This document shows, piece after piece, positions 1 through 10,700 of a stretch of 64,000 bases of DNA. The first letter of the stretch is position 1. Each line of letters opens with the position of its first letter. The stretch covers positions 71,633-135,632 of the forward strand of contig JBFHFS010000006.1 in the NCBI GenBank assembly GCA_041583495.1, in the 5' to 3' direction. Origin of the DNA: JBFHFS01 sp041583495 (lineage in GTDB: Bacteria; Bacteroidota; Bacteroidia; Bacteroidales; Marinilabiliaceae). Below the pieces are notes generated by a model. It was not told the origin of the DNA. It ran no database searches and was given only the letters and a program-made list of their open reading frames with translations. The translations under genes were made by a program, and so were the position numbers.

Positions 1-828
1 GGAGTGGGCACGCACCATGTAAAGGTGGTTCGTATATTCGACGAGTCGAATGATGATGGCGTGGTTTTGTGGACTGCTTACAACGACCCTCGGGGTATCT
101 TATGGTGGTGGGCTCAACCCGGTAAAAATAATTCAATTCATAATATTACCGTTTGCCACAGCTATATCAATTCAGGAGCTGTTACGGGTGGAAAAGCTAT
201 TGCCTTTATCCCCTGGGGAACCGACGACCCACATTTGGAAAACCAGGAAATCTACAATATCAACGTTTACGATAACGTACTCAATGGCGGTTATTCAGTA
301 GGAACCTGGCCTGATAATCCTTATGGCGGGAAGAAGCCTTTCGACAATACAGAGACGAATGATTACTCTCCGGTAAAGGATGTCCGGATTTATAATAATA
401 AATATTTGAGCGAATGCAACCTGCTCTGCATCGAACCCACGAATATTATTACGGATTGCGGAATGTTAAGTAGCGAAGCATTTCAAAACGGCCACTTCGA
501 ACATGGACATGCCAACTGGACAATCGAAGGTGATGCAGGAACCCATGATGGATATGGCTTTGTTAAAGGGGGTGATCTGTTCGAAGGTCTCTGGCTTCGA
601 AATGGAACCCATACTTTCTCGGCAAAAACAAAAGGTCGTGGCAAACTTTTTATTCAGGATGCCGGCACCAACAAGGTGATTGAGAAGGTGAAAATTATGA
701 CGGATGAATGGAAAGATTCATCCATTAGGATAACAGTTGAAAAACCCGGCACCTATTTTCTGGGTATTAGGGGGAAAGACGCTCAGATAAAGGATGCCAA
801 AATAAAAAGAGAAGTTTTGATAAGGTAA
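1..828 (+). CDS. C-terminal part of a pectin-lyase-fold (beta-helix) protein with a C-terminal jelly-roll-like domain
   Basis: The frame is open from the first base, so the N-terminus lies outside the window; the GTG at base 4 is probably an internal valine. About 150 residues have the Asn/Tyr/Ile-rich rungs of a right-handed parallel beta-helix (for example ITVCHSYINSG, IYNINVYDNVL, VRIYNNKYLSE), as in polysaccharide lyases and GH28-like enzymes. The last 115 residues look like a small carbohydrate-binding beta-sandwich (FQNGHFEHGHANWTIEG, then GTYFLGIRG near the end). It lies at the upstream end of a plus-strand run of rhamnosidase genes, so a secreted pectin- or glycan-active enzyme is plausible. 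The catalytic part is not visible, so lyase and hydrolase cannot be told apart. The fold call is fairly safe; the activity is not. Confidence 0.7.
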   Translation, partial: GVGTHHVKVVRIFDESNDDGVVLWTAYNDPRGILWWWAQPGKNNSIHNITVCHSYINSGAVTGGKAIAFIPWGTDDPHLENQEIYNINVYDNVLNGGYSVGTWPDNPYGGKKPFDNTETNDYSPVKDVRIYNNKYLSECNLLCIEPTNIITDCGMLSSEAFQNGHFEHGHANWTIEGDAGTHDGYGFVKGGDLFEGLWLRNGTHTFSAKTKGRGKLFIQDAGTNKVIEKVKIMTDEWKDSSIRITVEKPGTYFLGIRGKDAQIKDAKIKREVLIR

Positions 829-861
829 AACCAAATTCTATCAGTATAAGTAGGTATCGCT

Positions 862-1190
862 ATGTTAAAAATACAGCTTTTATCTTCTCGGTTTTTCTGG
901 CAATCGGAAACCCATTCAGTTCATGCAGGGACTATCGAGTGGATCAGATACCTTCAGGAAACTTCGAAAGGTTTTCCCAAGAATGAGCTGACCCGCAAGG
1001 GTGAAGATCCTTATTTGTCGTTTTTTCATTCAGTAAGGTTTATTTCTCTGATTTTCAAAATTCGAAAGAATTCGGCAGTTCCGGATTCAGGGCTTGCCCC
1101 GGGAACCCGTTCGTATTGTAAAGTTTGGTCAATTTTAGGGATGTATGGTCAAACAGCCCAATTGGGGGCAACTTTCCCACCCCCCTTTTT
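862..1190 (+). pseudogene. possible decayed N-terminal domain of a DUF5722-type glycan enzyme
   Basis: A 116-codon frame here contains GEDPYLSF, which matches GEDPYVSL in the N-terminal sandwich domain of the DUF5722 gene at 3563. The similarity then moves to another frame: bases 1041-1085 read YFSDFQNSKEFGSSG, comparable with FTFEYKSTQNLSNLQ in that gene. It continues through a stop with ACPGNP and later DVWSNSPIG, comparable with FFGSPI and LWTTFSIDLG. One or more frameshifts and a TAA at about 1118 would be needed, so any such gene is dead. The match is short and made by eye. It could be chance in an otherwise non-coding gap. Confidence 0.35.
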
Positions 1191-1766
1191 TAGGCTTTGT
1201 AAGTCGTTCTAACAAGGCGTTTTGTTGTGCCAAAAAGTTAAACAAAACTGCCAAAATGTGTATTGATAAGCGTGCTTTTTATGTGTTCTTTTGTTAAAAT
1301 GATTTAATATAAGTAGATTTTTTTCGGGGCGTTGAATTGGCTGTTGAGTTTTTATTTTCGGTTGGCAAGGTTAAAGAAAATGGCTGCTTCAGGAAGGAAT
1401 TTGGGCGGGTAAAGAGGACCGGGATATTGGTTAGTTTGTTCTCTTAAGGTTACACTGCTGTTGGTTTTAGTCCTTCAATTGACTTAAAGAGAAAGTAGAT
1501 ATGATGGATGGATCGATGCAGCCGTTGCCAAAGGGCCTCCTTTTTTTCTGTTGTTTTTTTACCTTTTCGTTTCCGGAAATGGAATAAACAGGAAGCCCTG
1601 TTGAATAACTTCTTCTTCGGTGAAGCGTGCTGTTGGATGGGAGCCTTCTTTTCACCTTTAAGAACTTAAATCCAAAAAAACGTTAAGCCCTGGCAATTAA
1701 GAAATCATAAAAAAGAATCAGCAAAGAAATATATATCAACAAGAAAGTTATCGAAAACTGAAACGA
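1191..1766. other. intergenic region, no gene recognised
   Basis: This stretch of about 575 bases lies upstream of the GH127-like gene and has no convincing coding frame on either strand. It becomes A/T-rich towards 1767. A weak inverted repeat (GTTTTGTT at 1219 and AACAAAAC at 1241) is present. I could not find a good TTG/TAnnTTTG promoter pair. It may carry the promoter for the following lipoprotein genes, but the sequence alone does not show it. Confidence 0.5.
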
Positions 1767-3539
1767 ATGAATTTATCAAACGGATTGACATGTGAAAAGG
1801 GGACTCAAGTGGGGATATTTTTCCTGCTGCTCCTCCTTTTATCCTGCGCCAATCCCAACGAGCGGTCAGCAGTGCCAAAACCGGTTGGGTTTAACCAGGT
1901 TAGGATGGGAGGAGAACTGTATCAGCGGGCCATGAAGAATTTCGATCGCCTGGAAAGTGATATTTATCATCCTGAGAATGTTTTTCCCAGGCAACACCAT
2001 GCCAGCTCAGCTGGATGGCCCGGCGATAAGGAAGGTCGAACAATTCTGGGTTTGGTTCTCGAAGCCAGGGCAACTCATCGCACGCCTTTGTATTTGGATA
2101 AAATGATTCAAATATTGCCCCAAAAGTTGAATGAAGAGGGGTATTTGGGCCCTGTTCAGGGGGATACCATTGACGAGCAGCAGCTCTCGGGGCATGGCTG
2201 GTTGTTGCGGGCTCTGTGCGAATACTACCTTTGGAAGGAAGATCCAAAGATTAAAACGATTATCCAGGGGATCATCAACCATCTGGCTTTGCCAACAAAA
2301 GGGCACCATCAGAATTATCCGATCACGCCTGCCGAACGGGTTCTCGATAAGGGGGGCATGTCGGGTTCTTCAGTCAATGTGGTGAATGGTTGGAAACTTT
2401 CAACTGATGTGGGTTGCGATTTTATCTTTATGGATGGCGTTGTTCAGGTATACGGTCTGTTTCCCTCTGAAAGGCTGAAAGCCTTGATCGACGAAATGAT
2501 GAGCCGTTTTTTTGAAATGGATCTTATCGGCCTGAAAGCTCAAACTCATGCCACATTAACCGGGCTACGTGCTGCTTTGCGATATGGTGAAATTACAGGG
2601 CAAAAAGAGTGGTTGTCGAAAGTTGAGACAAATTACAAGCTCTATCTGGATCAGGCTGTGACTGAGAATTATGAGAATTTTAACTGGTTCGGACGCCCTG
2701 AGTGGACCGAGCCTTGTGCCATTGTTGATTCGTATCTGTTAGCCGTTCAATTGTGGCAGAACACTCACTCCCCCGAGTATTTGGAGGCGGCTCAGCTCAT
2801 TTATTACAATGCCCTCGGGCATACTCAAAGATCCAATGGCGGCTTTGGCTGCGATAACTGTCCCGGCCCGGTGGATAAATCCTTGTTTGTTAAAGCCGAT
2901 GAAGCTTTTTGGTGTTGCACCATGCGAGGGGGGGAAGGATTGGCCCGGGCCATTGAATACAGTTACTTTACAGCCGGTGATACCCTGATTGTTCCTGCCT
3001 TTAATTCCAGTTCGGTGAGTTTTAGTATTGGGGGGGCTCCCGTTGTTATTAGCCAACAGACGGCTTATCCGTTTGGCAATAAGGTGATTTTGAGCGTGGA
3101 CAGTCTTGAAAGACCAGCGGAATTGAATCTCAAGCTGTTTGTTCCTGCCTGGGTTCTTGAGCCGAAAATTACCATCAATCATAAGCCCATCAATTTTAAG
3201 GTAAAAAATAAGTTTGCCCTCCTCTCAACGCCAGTTAGTGCCGGGGATACCCTCGAATATTCCTTTGCCTTAAGCTATGGTGTTGAAGGGGTTGCCAATT
3301 TGGCACACGCAAAATCGGGAGATAAAAGGTTGTTCTATGGTCCATTGGTTCTTGGTCATGAAGGTGCACCGGAAATTGATATTCCGAAAAATGCATGGAT
3401 TGAGCGAATCAGCGATTATGAATTTCAACTCAAAGGAACGGACATAACTCTTTCTTCGGTTTATCATTTGATGGATCCGAAGGTATGCCAGGATTCCGGA
3501 TATCGGAAGCAAATACTTTTCAGTGAAAGTCTGAAGTGA
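1767..3539 (+). CDS. GH127-like (DUF1680) lipoprotein, predicted beta-L-arabinofuranosidase or relative
   Basis: The protein has 590 residues. It begins with a lipoprotein signal peptide (hydrophobic residues 16-25, lipobox cysteine C27), so it is probably membrane-anchored. The rest resembles the (alpha/alpha)6-barrel DUF1680/GH127 superfamily, which cleaves terminal beta-L-arabinofuranose. In the characterised GH127 enzyme HypBA1 a zinc-bound cysteine is the nucleophile and the metal is held by Glu-x-Cys and a Cys-Cys pair. The same pattern is seen here: E315-P-C317 (TEPCAIVDSY) and C383-C384 (FWCCTMRGGEG). Extra cysteines C362 and C365 (GCDNC) lie just before it. The usual CCPPN text after the Cys pair is replaced by CCTMRGG, so it is a divergent member and the substrate may differ. 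Its stop codon overlaps a GTG of the next reading frame, suggesting coupled translation with the DUF5722 gene. Confidence 0.75.
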   Translation: MNLSNGLTCEKGTQVGIFFLLLLLLSCANPNERSAVPKPVGFNQVRMGGELYQRAMKNFDRLESDIYHPENVFPRQHHASSAGWPGDKEGRTILGLVLEARATHRTPLYLDKMIQILPQKLNEEGYLGPVQGDTIDEQQLSGHGWLLRALCEYYLWKEDPKIKTIIQGIINHLALPTKGHHQNYPITPAERVLDKGGMSGSSVNVVNGWKLSTDVGCDFIFMDGVVQVYGLFPSERLKALIDEMMSRFFEMDLIGLKAQTHATLTGLRAALRYGEITGQKEWLSKVETNYKLYLDQAVTENYENFNWFGRPEWTEPCAIVDSYLLAVQLWQNTHSPEYLEAAQLIYYNALGHTQRSNGGFGCDNCPGPVDKSLFVKADEAFWCCTMRGGEGLARAIEYSYFTAGDTLIVPAFNSSSVSFSIGGAPVVISQQTAYPFGNKVILSVDSLERPAELNLKLFVPAWVLEPKITINHKPINFKVKNKFALLSTPVSAGDTLEYSFALSYGVEGVANLAHAKSGDKRLFYGPLVLGHEGAPEIDIPKNAWIERISDYEFQLKGTDITLSSVYHLMDPKVCQDSGYRKQILFSESLK

Positions 3540-3562
3540 AAATAAATCTGAAATGCTATAAA

Positions 3563-5749
3563 ATGATGATGCCAGAAAAGAAATACTACGATACAGAAAC
3601 AGCCGTTTTCGATCGGGTAAGTCCCCTCTTTGTCGGGATGTTAATAATGATTGGCTTGTCTTTCCAGTCGTGTAAAGACGATCAGGAGTCAGATCCCGTT
3701 GTGGTTTCGACTGTTGAGTATATGCGGTTTAATTCCACCACCGTGAATCAGCTTCAACTCGACCTGGATGCTTCCTTTCAATACAAGCTTACCACCACGG
3801 GTGAAGACCCCTATGTGTCGTTGATGCCCCTGGCAAATGCGAATTCCACCGAAAATGTGGTTTTTACCTTCGAATATAAAAGCACCCAGAATCTCAGTAA
3901 TTTGCAGATTTTCTTCGGTTCTCCGATTACCGAAGTGCGTTCCATAAAATCAGAATCGATTTCGGCCACTAATCTTTGGACGACCTTTTCCATTGATTTA
4001 GGCGAAAATATTGATGCCTTTGAATGGGGGGATGCAGGGGATTTTTTTCGGCTCGATTTCGGAAATAAGGCAGGAGTTGTAATTCAGATTCGGAATATGC
4101 GCTTGAGAGTCAGAACTGATGAAGAGTTGGCTCTGGCCAAAGCGCGTGAGGATATGATTGCCCGCGATCTTTTATTGGAATCGAATATTCTGAAATACCT
4201 GGCCACTAATTTTGGGTCTCAGATTACTGAGGTGAAGGCAGGCTCATCAACCATTACCATTAAAGGTAATTACTCCGGGGATGGTCCCTATAGCCTTTGT
4301 GAGGTGAAACCCTACGATCATTTCACGGAGATCACGAAATTCCAGAGCGTTCTTCTGTTGAACAGTTCTTCTTTCTCTGTGGATGTCGACCGTTTTGTCA
4401 TTAGCAATGGTTTTAATTACGATAGAGTCTTGTCGAAATGGGCGATAGTAAAAATTGGGGCTTCATCGGATGAGATTGTATCACATGCCCGGTATGCCGA
4501 TGAGATTTATGCCACTCAAAATTTGCCTGCTCAGCAACCTTTGGGCCGGAAGGGGTTGGGCGGTTATTTCATTAGCCGGGGATTTGGATCGGATCTGGAT
4601 GATTTGAATATCTCGAGTGTGACGGTAAATGTGGCATTTACTGAATTTATGTACCTGGAATCGCGTGCCAATGCCATTGCTCACCCTTACGGGAATAAGA
4701 CCTACTATTTCGATAAGTCCAGGGTTGAACAGCTTGACCTTACCCTGCAAGAGGCGCAGTCGAGAAATATTGTGGTAGCGGCCATCATTTTAGTTCAAAA
4801 GGCATCGCAATGTGCCGATCCGGATATCGGAGAGTTGCTTCAGCATCCGGATTATACCTCCGAAGGCATTTTTACCATGCCCAATATGACGACTCCCGCA
4901 AGTTTGAATTGCTATGCGGCAGCGCTGGATTTTCTTGCCAGTCGATATGGGCGAAGCGACAATAGTTATGGGCGAATACACCATTGGATAATGCACAACG
5001 AAGTGGATGCCGGAATCTCGTGGACCAATATGGGCGAGAAACCGATGACAGTTTATATGGATACCTACATCAAATCGATGAGGTTGTGCTACAATATTGC
5101 CCGCAAATATGATGCAAACAGCCAGGTGTTTGGTTCTTATACGCATTCCTGGTCTGCGGCTGTTGGATCAAAATGTTATGCCACCAAAGAGATGCTGAAA
5201 ACCTTACAGGATTTTTGTAATGCAGAGGGCGATTTTCAATGGGCTTTGGCTTATCATCCTTATCCCGAAAACCTGTTTGAACCAAAAACCTGGAACGATC
5301 AGAATGCCACATTCAACATGAATACCTCCCTGATAACCTTTAAAAATCTGGAAGTTCTTGATGCGTGGATAAAAGAGTCGGCCAATAAATATAAGGGTTC
5401 AATGAAACGAACGCTTTGGCTCTCCGAAAATGGAACCAATTCGCCGACCTACAGCGATACCGATTTGAAAGAACAGGCTGCCGGATTTGCCTATACCTGG
5501 AAAAAGTTGAAGGTGCTTGACGGAATAGATGCCATGCAATGGCATAACTGGATCGACAACCGGTATGAGTATGGTTTACGAATCGGTCTTCGCCGTTTTC
5601 CTGACGATACAGAGGACCCGGGCGGAAGAAAACCCGTATGGTTTGCTTTTCAAGCGGCTGATACACAGAGTGAGGACGACGTTTTTGAGGTTTACAAATC
5701 CATCATCGGAATTACTGACTGGAGCGAAGTCATTCATCAGGTGGAATAG
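3563..5749 (+). CDS. DUF5722-family lipoprotein, putative TIM-barrel glycoside hydrolase
   Basis: From the ATG at 3563 the protein has 728 residues. A GTG at 3536, overlapping the upstream stop, is also possible, and the cluster of three ATGs makes the exact start uncertain. A hydrophobic stretch ending LSFQSC is a lipobox. The N-terminal third looks like a beta-sandwich binding domain (GEDPYVSLM, LWTTFSIDLG). The C-terminal two thirds resemble DUF5722, a barrel domain common in Bacteroidota polysaccharide loci. Two candidate acidic catalytic motifs are visible, as expected for clan GH-A-like barrels: HNEVD near base 5000 and LSENGTNS near base 5430. I know of no established substrate. The neighbours suggest a role in trimming a rhamnose/arabinose-rich glycan. 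The family call is from memory of sequence pattern; the enzyme activity is inference. Confidence 0.7.
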   Translation: MMMPEKKYYDTETAVFDRVSPLFVGMLIMIGLSFQSCKDDQESDPVVVSTVEYMRFNSTTVNQLQLDLDASFQYKLTTTGEDPYVSLMPLANANSTENVVFTFEYKSTQNLSNLQIFFGSPITEVRSIKSESISATNLWTTFSIDLGENIDAFEWGDAGDFFRLDFGNKAGVVIQIRNMRLRVRTDEELALAKAREDMIARDLLLESNILKYLATNFGSQITEVKAGSSTITIKGNYSGDGPYSLCEVKPYDHFTEITKFQSVLLLNSSSFSVDVDRFVISNGFNYDRVLSKWAIVKIGASSDEIVSHARYADEIYATQNLPAQQPLGRKGLGGYFISRGFGSDLDDLNISSVTVNVAFTEFMYLESRANAIAHPYGNKTYYFDKSRVEQLDLTLQEAQSRNIVVAAIILVQKASQCADPDIGELLQHPDYTSEGIFTMPNMTTPASLNCYAAALDFLASRYGRSDNSYGRIHHWIMHNEVDAGISWTNMGEKPMTVYMDTYIKSMRLCYNIARKYDANSQVFGSYTHSWSAAVGSKCYATKEMLKTLQDFCNAEGDFQWALAYHPYPENLFEPKTWNDQNATFNMNTSLITFKNLEVLDAWIKESANKYKGSMKRTLWLSENGTNSPTYSDTDLKEQAAGFAYTWKKLKVLDGIDAMQWHNWIDNRYEYGLRIGLRRFPDDTEDPGGRKPVWFAFQAADTQSEDDVFEVYKSIIGITDWSEVIHQVE

Positions 5750-5824
5750 TTTGGGCCTCATTTTTCAGATGCGTAGTGAATGACAAGGCGTTTTTTGAGC
5801 TAAATATTAATTAAAATTAGTCCA

Positions 5825-7645
5825 ATGGATAAAAAGAACCTGTTGAAATCAATTTCTGTGGCAGCACTCGTTTTGTTCTGTTTGGTACCTGCCAAGTCGC
5901 AATCAGTCATTAGTGACCAATGGGCGGCAACCGATGCACTTGGCCGCCAAGTACGTGATTGCAGTGAAGCCGGAGCTAAAAACAAAGAGAAGTTTGTGGC
6001 GATGTTTTACTGGACATGGCACCAGGGAGATGATGACACCACTTACCAGGTGAAAAATATTACAGAAATCGTCCGGAATTATCCCGAGGCGATGCAGGAT
6101 TATCACCATCCGGCATGGGGTAGCCGGAAACCGGGTTTTTTCTATTGGGAACAACCCTTGCTTGGTTATTACAAAACCACCGATCCATGGGTCTTACGTA
6201 AGCATGCCGAAATGTTGGCTGATGCAGGGGTGGATGCTGTTTTTTTCGATTGCACCAATGGGAATATTACCTGGAAAGAGTCCTATGAAGCGCTGATGAA
6301 AACCTGGGATCAGGCCCAAAAGGATGGGGTGAATGTGCCTAAAATAGCCTACATGCTTCCCTTTGGGGCGGCTCCTCATTCATTGGCCTCCTTGCGGCAA
6401 CTTTATCGTGATGTTTATAAACCTGGCCTTTATAAGAATCTATGGTTTGTATGGAAAGGGAAACCCTGTATCATGGCCTATCCCGACAATCTGACCAATT
6501 CGGCCGAAGATCAGGAGATTGCCCGGTTTTTCACCTTTCGACCCGGACAACCCGACTACGTGGATGGCCCTAAACGAAATGACCAATGGGGATGGCTCGA
6601 AAATTATCCTCAACATGGTTATGTAAAAGACCCCTCGGGTAAATTTGAACAGGTGACTGTAGGCATCGCCCAAAATGCCAGTCCTGAAACCAATGGACAT
6701 TGCAGTGCCTTCAATTTGCCGGGCTCTTATGGCCGCAGTTTTACAAAAAGAAATGGTTTCGACCCCCGGATTGAAGGTTATCTCTATGGCTGGAATTTTT
6801 TGGAACAGTGGGATCGGGCTTTTGAACTGGATCCTGAACTGGTTTTTGTAACCGGTTGGAACGAATACATTGCCGGCCAATGGTTACCGAAAGATAGTTG
6901 GACCGGAAAACCTTTTTCGTTTGTGGATCAGTTCGACTGGGAACACAGCCGTGACATTGAACCCAATAAAGGATGGGGCGATAAAGGCGATGTCTATTAC
7001 CTTCAGTTGATTGATCAGGTCCGGAAATTTAAAGGGATGAGTCCCCCCGAAAAGGCATCTGCGCCAAAGAGTATAAAAATTGGGAAGGCTGGGGAGTGGG
7101 CAGAGGTGGCTCCCTATTACAAACACTACAAAGGAAATACCCTGCACCGCGATCATCGTGGCCGTTACAATCAATATTACCAAAACAACACCGGGCGAAA
7201 TGATATCGTGGGGGCTAAGGTGGCCCGCGATGCCGAAAATATTTATTTCTACGTGGAAACAGCCGAGGCGCTTACCCCGAAAACCGACAGTAACTGGATG
7301 ATGCTTTTCATTGATGTCGATCGGGATAAGTCAACGGGCTGGAATGGCTATGATTTTATCGTTAATAGGGTAAGTCCGGACAAAAATAAGGTTGTGATTG
7401 AAAAAAATGTGGGTGCGCGCTGGGAATGGGAAGGGGTTGCCGAATCCGAAATGGCCGTTCAGGGCAATAAACTTGAACTGGAAATTCCCAGAAGGGCTCT
7501 GAACCTCTTGGGAAAAGCGCTCAATTTCGAATTCAAATGGAACGATAATATGCAGGAAAACGGGAACATTATGGATTTTTATGTTAATGGAGATACCGCT
7601 CCGGGTGGCCGGTTTAATTTTGTTTTTTCAGAGAATAACAAATGA
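5825..7645 (+). CDS. secreted GH71/99-like protein with C-terminal CBM9/DOMON-like domain (copy A)
   Basis: The 606-residue protein has an N-terminal signal peptide cut near residue 26 (AKSQS) and no lipobox, unlike copies B and C. Residues 30-400 form a GH71/99-like barrel: FYWTWHQGD, the helix LRKHAEMLADAGVDAVFFD, and the signature FVTGWNEYIAGQW with a conserved Glu near the end of the barrel. Residues 430-606 resemble a CBM9/DOMON-like beta-sandwich (NWMMLFIDVDRD, TGWNGYDFIVN, GDTAPGGRFNF). GH99 contains endo-mannosidases, but this bacterial group has no assigned substrate that I know of. Two full-length paralogues (10963 and 13051) and one short paralogue (17005) sit in the same locus, which suggests diversified substrate or linkage preference. 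The start is set by the ATG directly before the signal peptide. Confidence 0.75.
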   Translation: MDKKNLLKSISVAALVLFCLVPAKSQSVISDQWAATDALGRQVRDCSEAGAKNKEKFVAMFYWTWHQGDDDTTYQVKNITEIVRNYPEAMQDYHHPAWGSRKPGFFYWEQPLLGYYKTTDPWVLRKHAEMLADAGVDAVFFDCTNGNITWKESYEALMKTWDQAQKDGVNVPKIAYMLPFGAAPHSLASLRQLYRDVYKPGLYKNLWFVWKGKPCIMAYPDNLTNSAEDQEIARFFTFRPGQPDYVDGPKRNDQWGWLENYPQHGYVKDPSGKFEQVTVGIAQNASPETNGHCSAFNLPGSYGRSFTKRNGFDPRIEGYLYGWNFLEQWDRAFELDPELVFVTGWNEYIAGQWLPKDSWTGKPFSFVDQFDWEHSRDIEPNKGWGDKGDVYYLQLIDQVRKFKGMSPPEKASAPKSIKIGKAGEWAEVAPYYKHYKGNTLHRDHRGRYNQYYQNNTGRNDIVGAKVARDAENIYFYVETAEALTPKTDSNWMMLFIDVDRDKSTGWNGYDFIVNRVSPDKNKVVIEKNVGARWEWEGVAESEMAVQGNKLELEIPRRALNLLGKALNFEFKWNDNMQENGNIMDFYVNGDTAPGGRFNFVFSENNK

Positions 7646-7708
7646 TTTTTTAGACAAACGAAGTGTAAACTCATGTAGTTATCGTTAATGCCAATAAATT
7701 AGATAGAT

Positions 7709-10700
7709 ATGAAAAATAAAGCGGGCCTGTTAATTTGTCTTTTTGCGATTCTGTTTTTTGCGGGATGTGAAGCTGATAAAGGCCATCTAACCGGGGAGAA
7801 TCTTGAATCCGGTTTTGTTACACCTCCCGATTCCATACAAACCAGCGTTTACTGGTATTGGATTTCTGATAATATTTCGAAAGAAGGCGTGATAAACGAT
7901 CTTCATTCGATGAAACAAGCCGGGATCAACCGGGCATTCATAGGAAATATCGGGTTGGATGATGTGCCCTATGGAAAAGTAAAAATGCTCAGCGAAGAGT
8001 GGTGGGATATCCTGCATACAGCCCTTAAGACGGCTACAGAACTGAACATTGAAATCGGGATTTTTAACTCTCCGGGATGGAGCCAATCCGGGGGGCCCTG
8101 GGTGAATGCCAATGCCGCCATGCGTTACCTTACCTCCTCGGAGCTTCGGGTGAGAGGCCCTCAGAAGTTGGTGCAGAAGATTGAAAAACCGATCGATATT
8201 TTTCAGGATGTGAAGGTAATTGCTTATCAGGCACCTGCTGATGACCAACTTGTGCTGAATACCCAAAATGGGCAAATTACTTCCTCGCCTCGTGTGTCCA
8301 ACCTGGCAAAAATAGTGGATGGAAACCATAACACGGGCATTCGTTTTCCGGCGGACAATGAATTTGTGGTTGACCTGGAATCCAAAACACCCTTTACAGC
8401 GCGCAGCCTTTCGGTGCGGCTAACCAACCACCCGTTGAATACCTCCGCGCTTCTTCAGGTAAAAGAGGCTGATGGCTATTTTCACACCCTTTCTGAATTT
8501 CAGATTAACCGGTCTAACCCGGCACTGAATGTTGGTTTCGATCCGTATGCCCCGGTGGTGGTATCGTTTCCGGCTACTACTGCAACCGGTTTTAGGTTGG
8601 TAATAAAGAATGCCAATCGCAACTGTGGACTTGCCGAAGTTGAGCTGGCTGCAGCCCCGCGTGTTGAACGATACAGCGAAAAGACCCTGGCTAAAATGCA
8701 TCCAACTCCGCTGCCTTACTGGCACGATTATCAGTGGCCTCAACAGCCTGAGTCGGACGATCAGTCAACCGTTATTGACCCTTCAAAAGTCATCGACCTT
8801 TCCCAAAAACTGTCGGCCGATGGTACGCTCACCTGGGAGGTTCCTGATGGGGAATGGGTGATTCTTCGTACGGGCATGACGCCAACAGGTACCACCAATG
8901 CTCCCGCATCCCCCGAAGCAACGGGTTATGAAGTGGACAAAATGAGTAAAGAACATGTGGCCATGCACTTTGAAGGCCATATGGGCGAGGTTATTAAGCG
9001 CATTCCCGAGGCCGACCGCAAATGCTTTAAAGTTGTGGTTCAGGATAGCTACGAAACCGGGGGGCAGAATTTTACCGACGATTTTCTGGCTGAATTCAAG
9101 CAAAGATATGGTTACGATGCACTGCCTTACCTGCCTGTTTACCAGGGTAAAGTGGTGGGCGGCGTATTATCTTCCGACCGCTTTTTGTGGGATATGCGCC
9201 GCATGGTGGCCGACAAGGTGGCCTACGATTATGTGGGTGGATTGAGGGAAGTAAGCCATAAATACGGGCTGCATACCTGGCTCGAATGTTATGGGCATTG
9301 GGGCTTTCCCAGTGAATTTTTGATGTATGGCGGACAGTCGGACGAGATTGGCGGAGAATTTTGGAGTGAAGGTGAACTCGGGGATATTGAAAACCGTGCC
9401 GCAACGTCCTGTGGTCATATCTATGGAAAAACAAAAATATCCGCCGAATCAAATACCTGTGCCGGAGCTTCTTTCTCCAGGTACCCGGGAGTAATCAAAC
9501 AAAGAGGGGATCGGTTTTTTGCCGAAGGCATCAACAATACCCTTTTGCATGTGTACATTTCTCAACCCTACGAAGACAAAAATCCAGGGATGAATGCCTG
9601 GTTTGGGAACGAATTTAATCGGAAAAACACCTGGTTTTCGCAGATGGATGTCTATACCCAATATCTGAAACGTACCAATTTCATGCTTCAGCAGGGATTA
9701 AATGTGGCCGATGCAGCCTATTTTATCGGGGAAGATACGCCCAAAATGACCGGAGTTACGGACCCTGAGCTTCCGGCCGGGTATCAATTCGATTACATGA
9801 ATGCCGAAGTGATCGAAAAATTTATGACTGTAAAAGATGGCCTGATTACTTTGCCTCATGGAACGCAATACCGCATTTTGGTATTCCCGAAACTGGAAAC
9901 GATGCGGCCCGAACTTCTGACTAAAATAAAGCAATTGGTTAATGAAGGAGCGGTGGTGTTGGGCCCGGCTCCCAAACGATCGCCCAGCTTGCAAAATCAG
10001 CCGGCGGCTGATGGGGAAGTTCAGCAACTGGCCGCCGAATTATGGGGGGATGTTGATGGGGCAACGGTGAAATTCAGAAAAGTTGGGAAGGGGATGATTA
10101 TTAATGGGATGAATATGACCGAAGCTTTTGAACTGATTAATTGCGTTCCCGACTGTAAGTTATCGCCGGATAGAACCATTCATTACGGACACCGGACCCT
10201 GGGCATTGGCGAAATCTATTTTGTGACGAATCAAACAGCGCAGACCCAAACTATCATGCCCGAATTCAGGGTTAAAGGATTGCAGCCCGAACTATGGGAA
10301 GCCACAACCGGATCCATGCGAAATCTTCCGGCTTACGAGCAAAAAGGGGAAGTTACTCTGGTGCCTCTCAAATTAGAGGCTTACGAGAGTGTGTTTGTTG
10401 TCTTCCGTGAAAAGGCAGGTCAGGGATTAGCATCCGGAGTGGAAGCAAATTATCCTGAACCTGATCTTTTGGTTGATATTAAAGGTCCCTGGACTGTTCG
10501 TTTTGATTCTTTACAACGCGGTCCCAAAGAGACTGTTGTTTTCGAAACCCTTCAGGATTGGACAACTTCTGCGGACGAGCGGATCAAATACTATTCGGGA
10601 ACCGCTTTTTATTCTTGTTCTTTCGATATGCCTCAAATTCCGGAAGGAAAAAGGGTTATCATCAACCTCGGTCGTTTTACAGCCATGGCCAAAGTTTCGG

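Noticed and set aside
1900..2309. Minus-strand frames of 100 and 115 codons inside the GH127-like gene
   Set aside because: They are antisense shadows of a well-supported gene, with Pro/Ser/His-rich text and no family resemblance.
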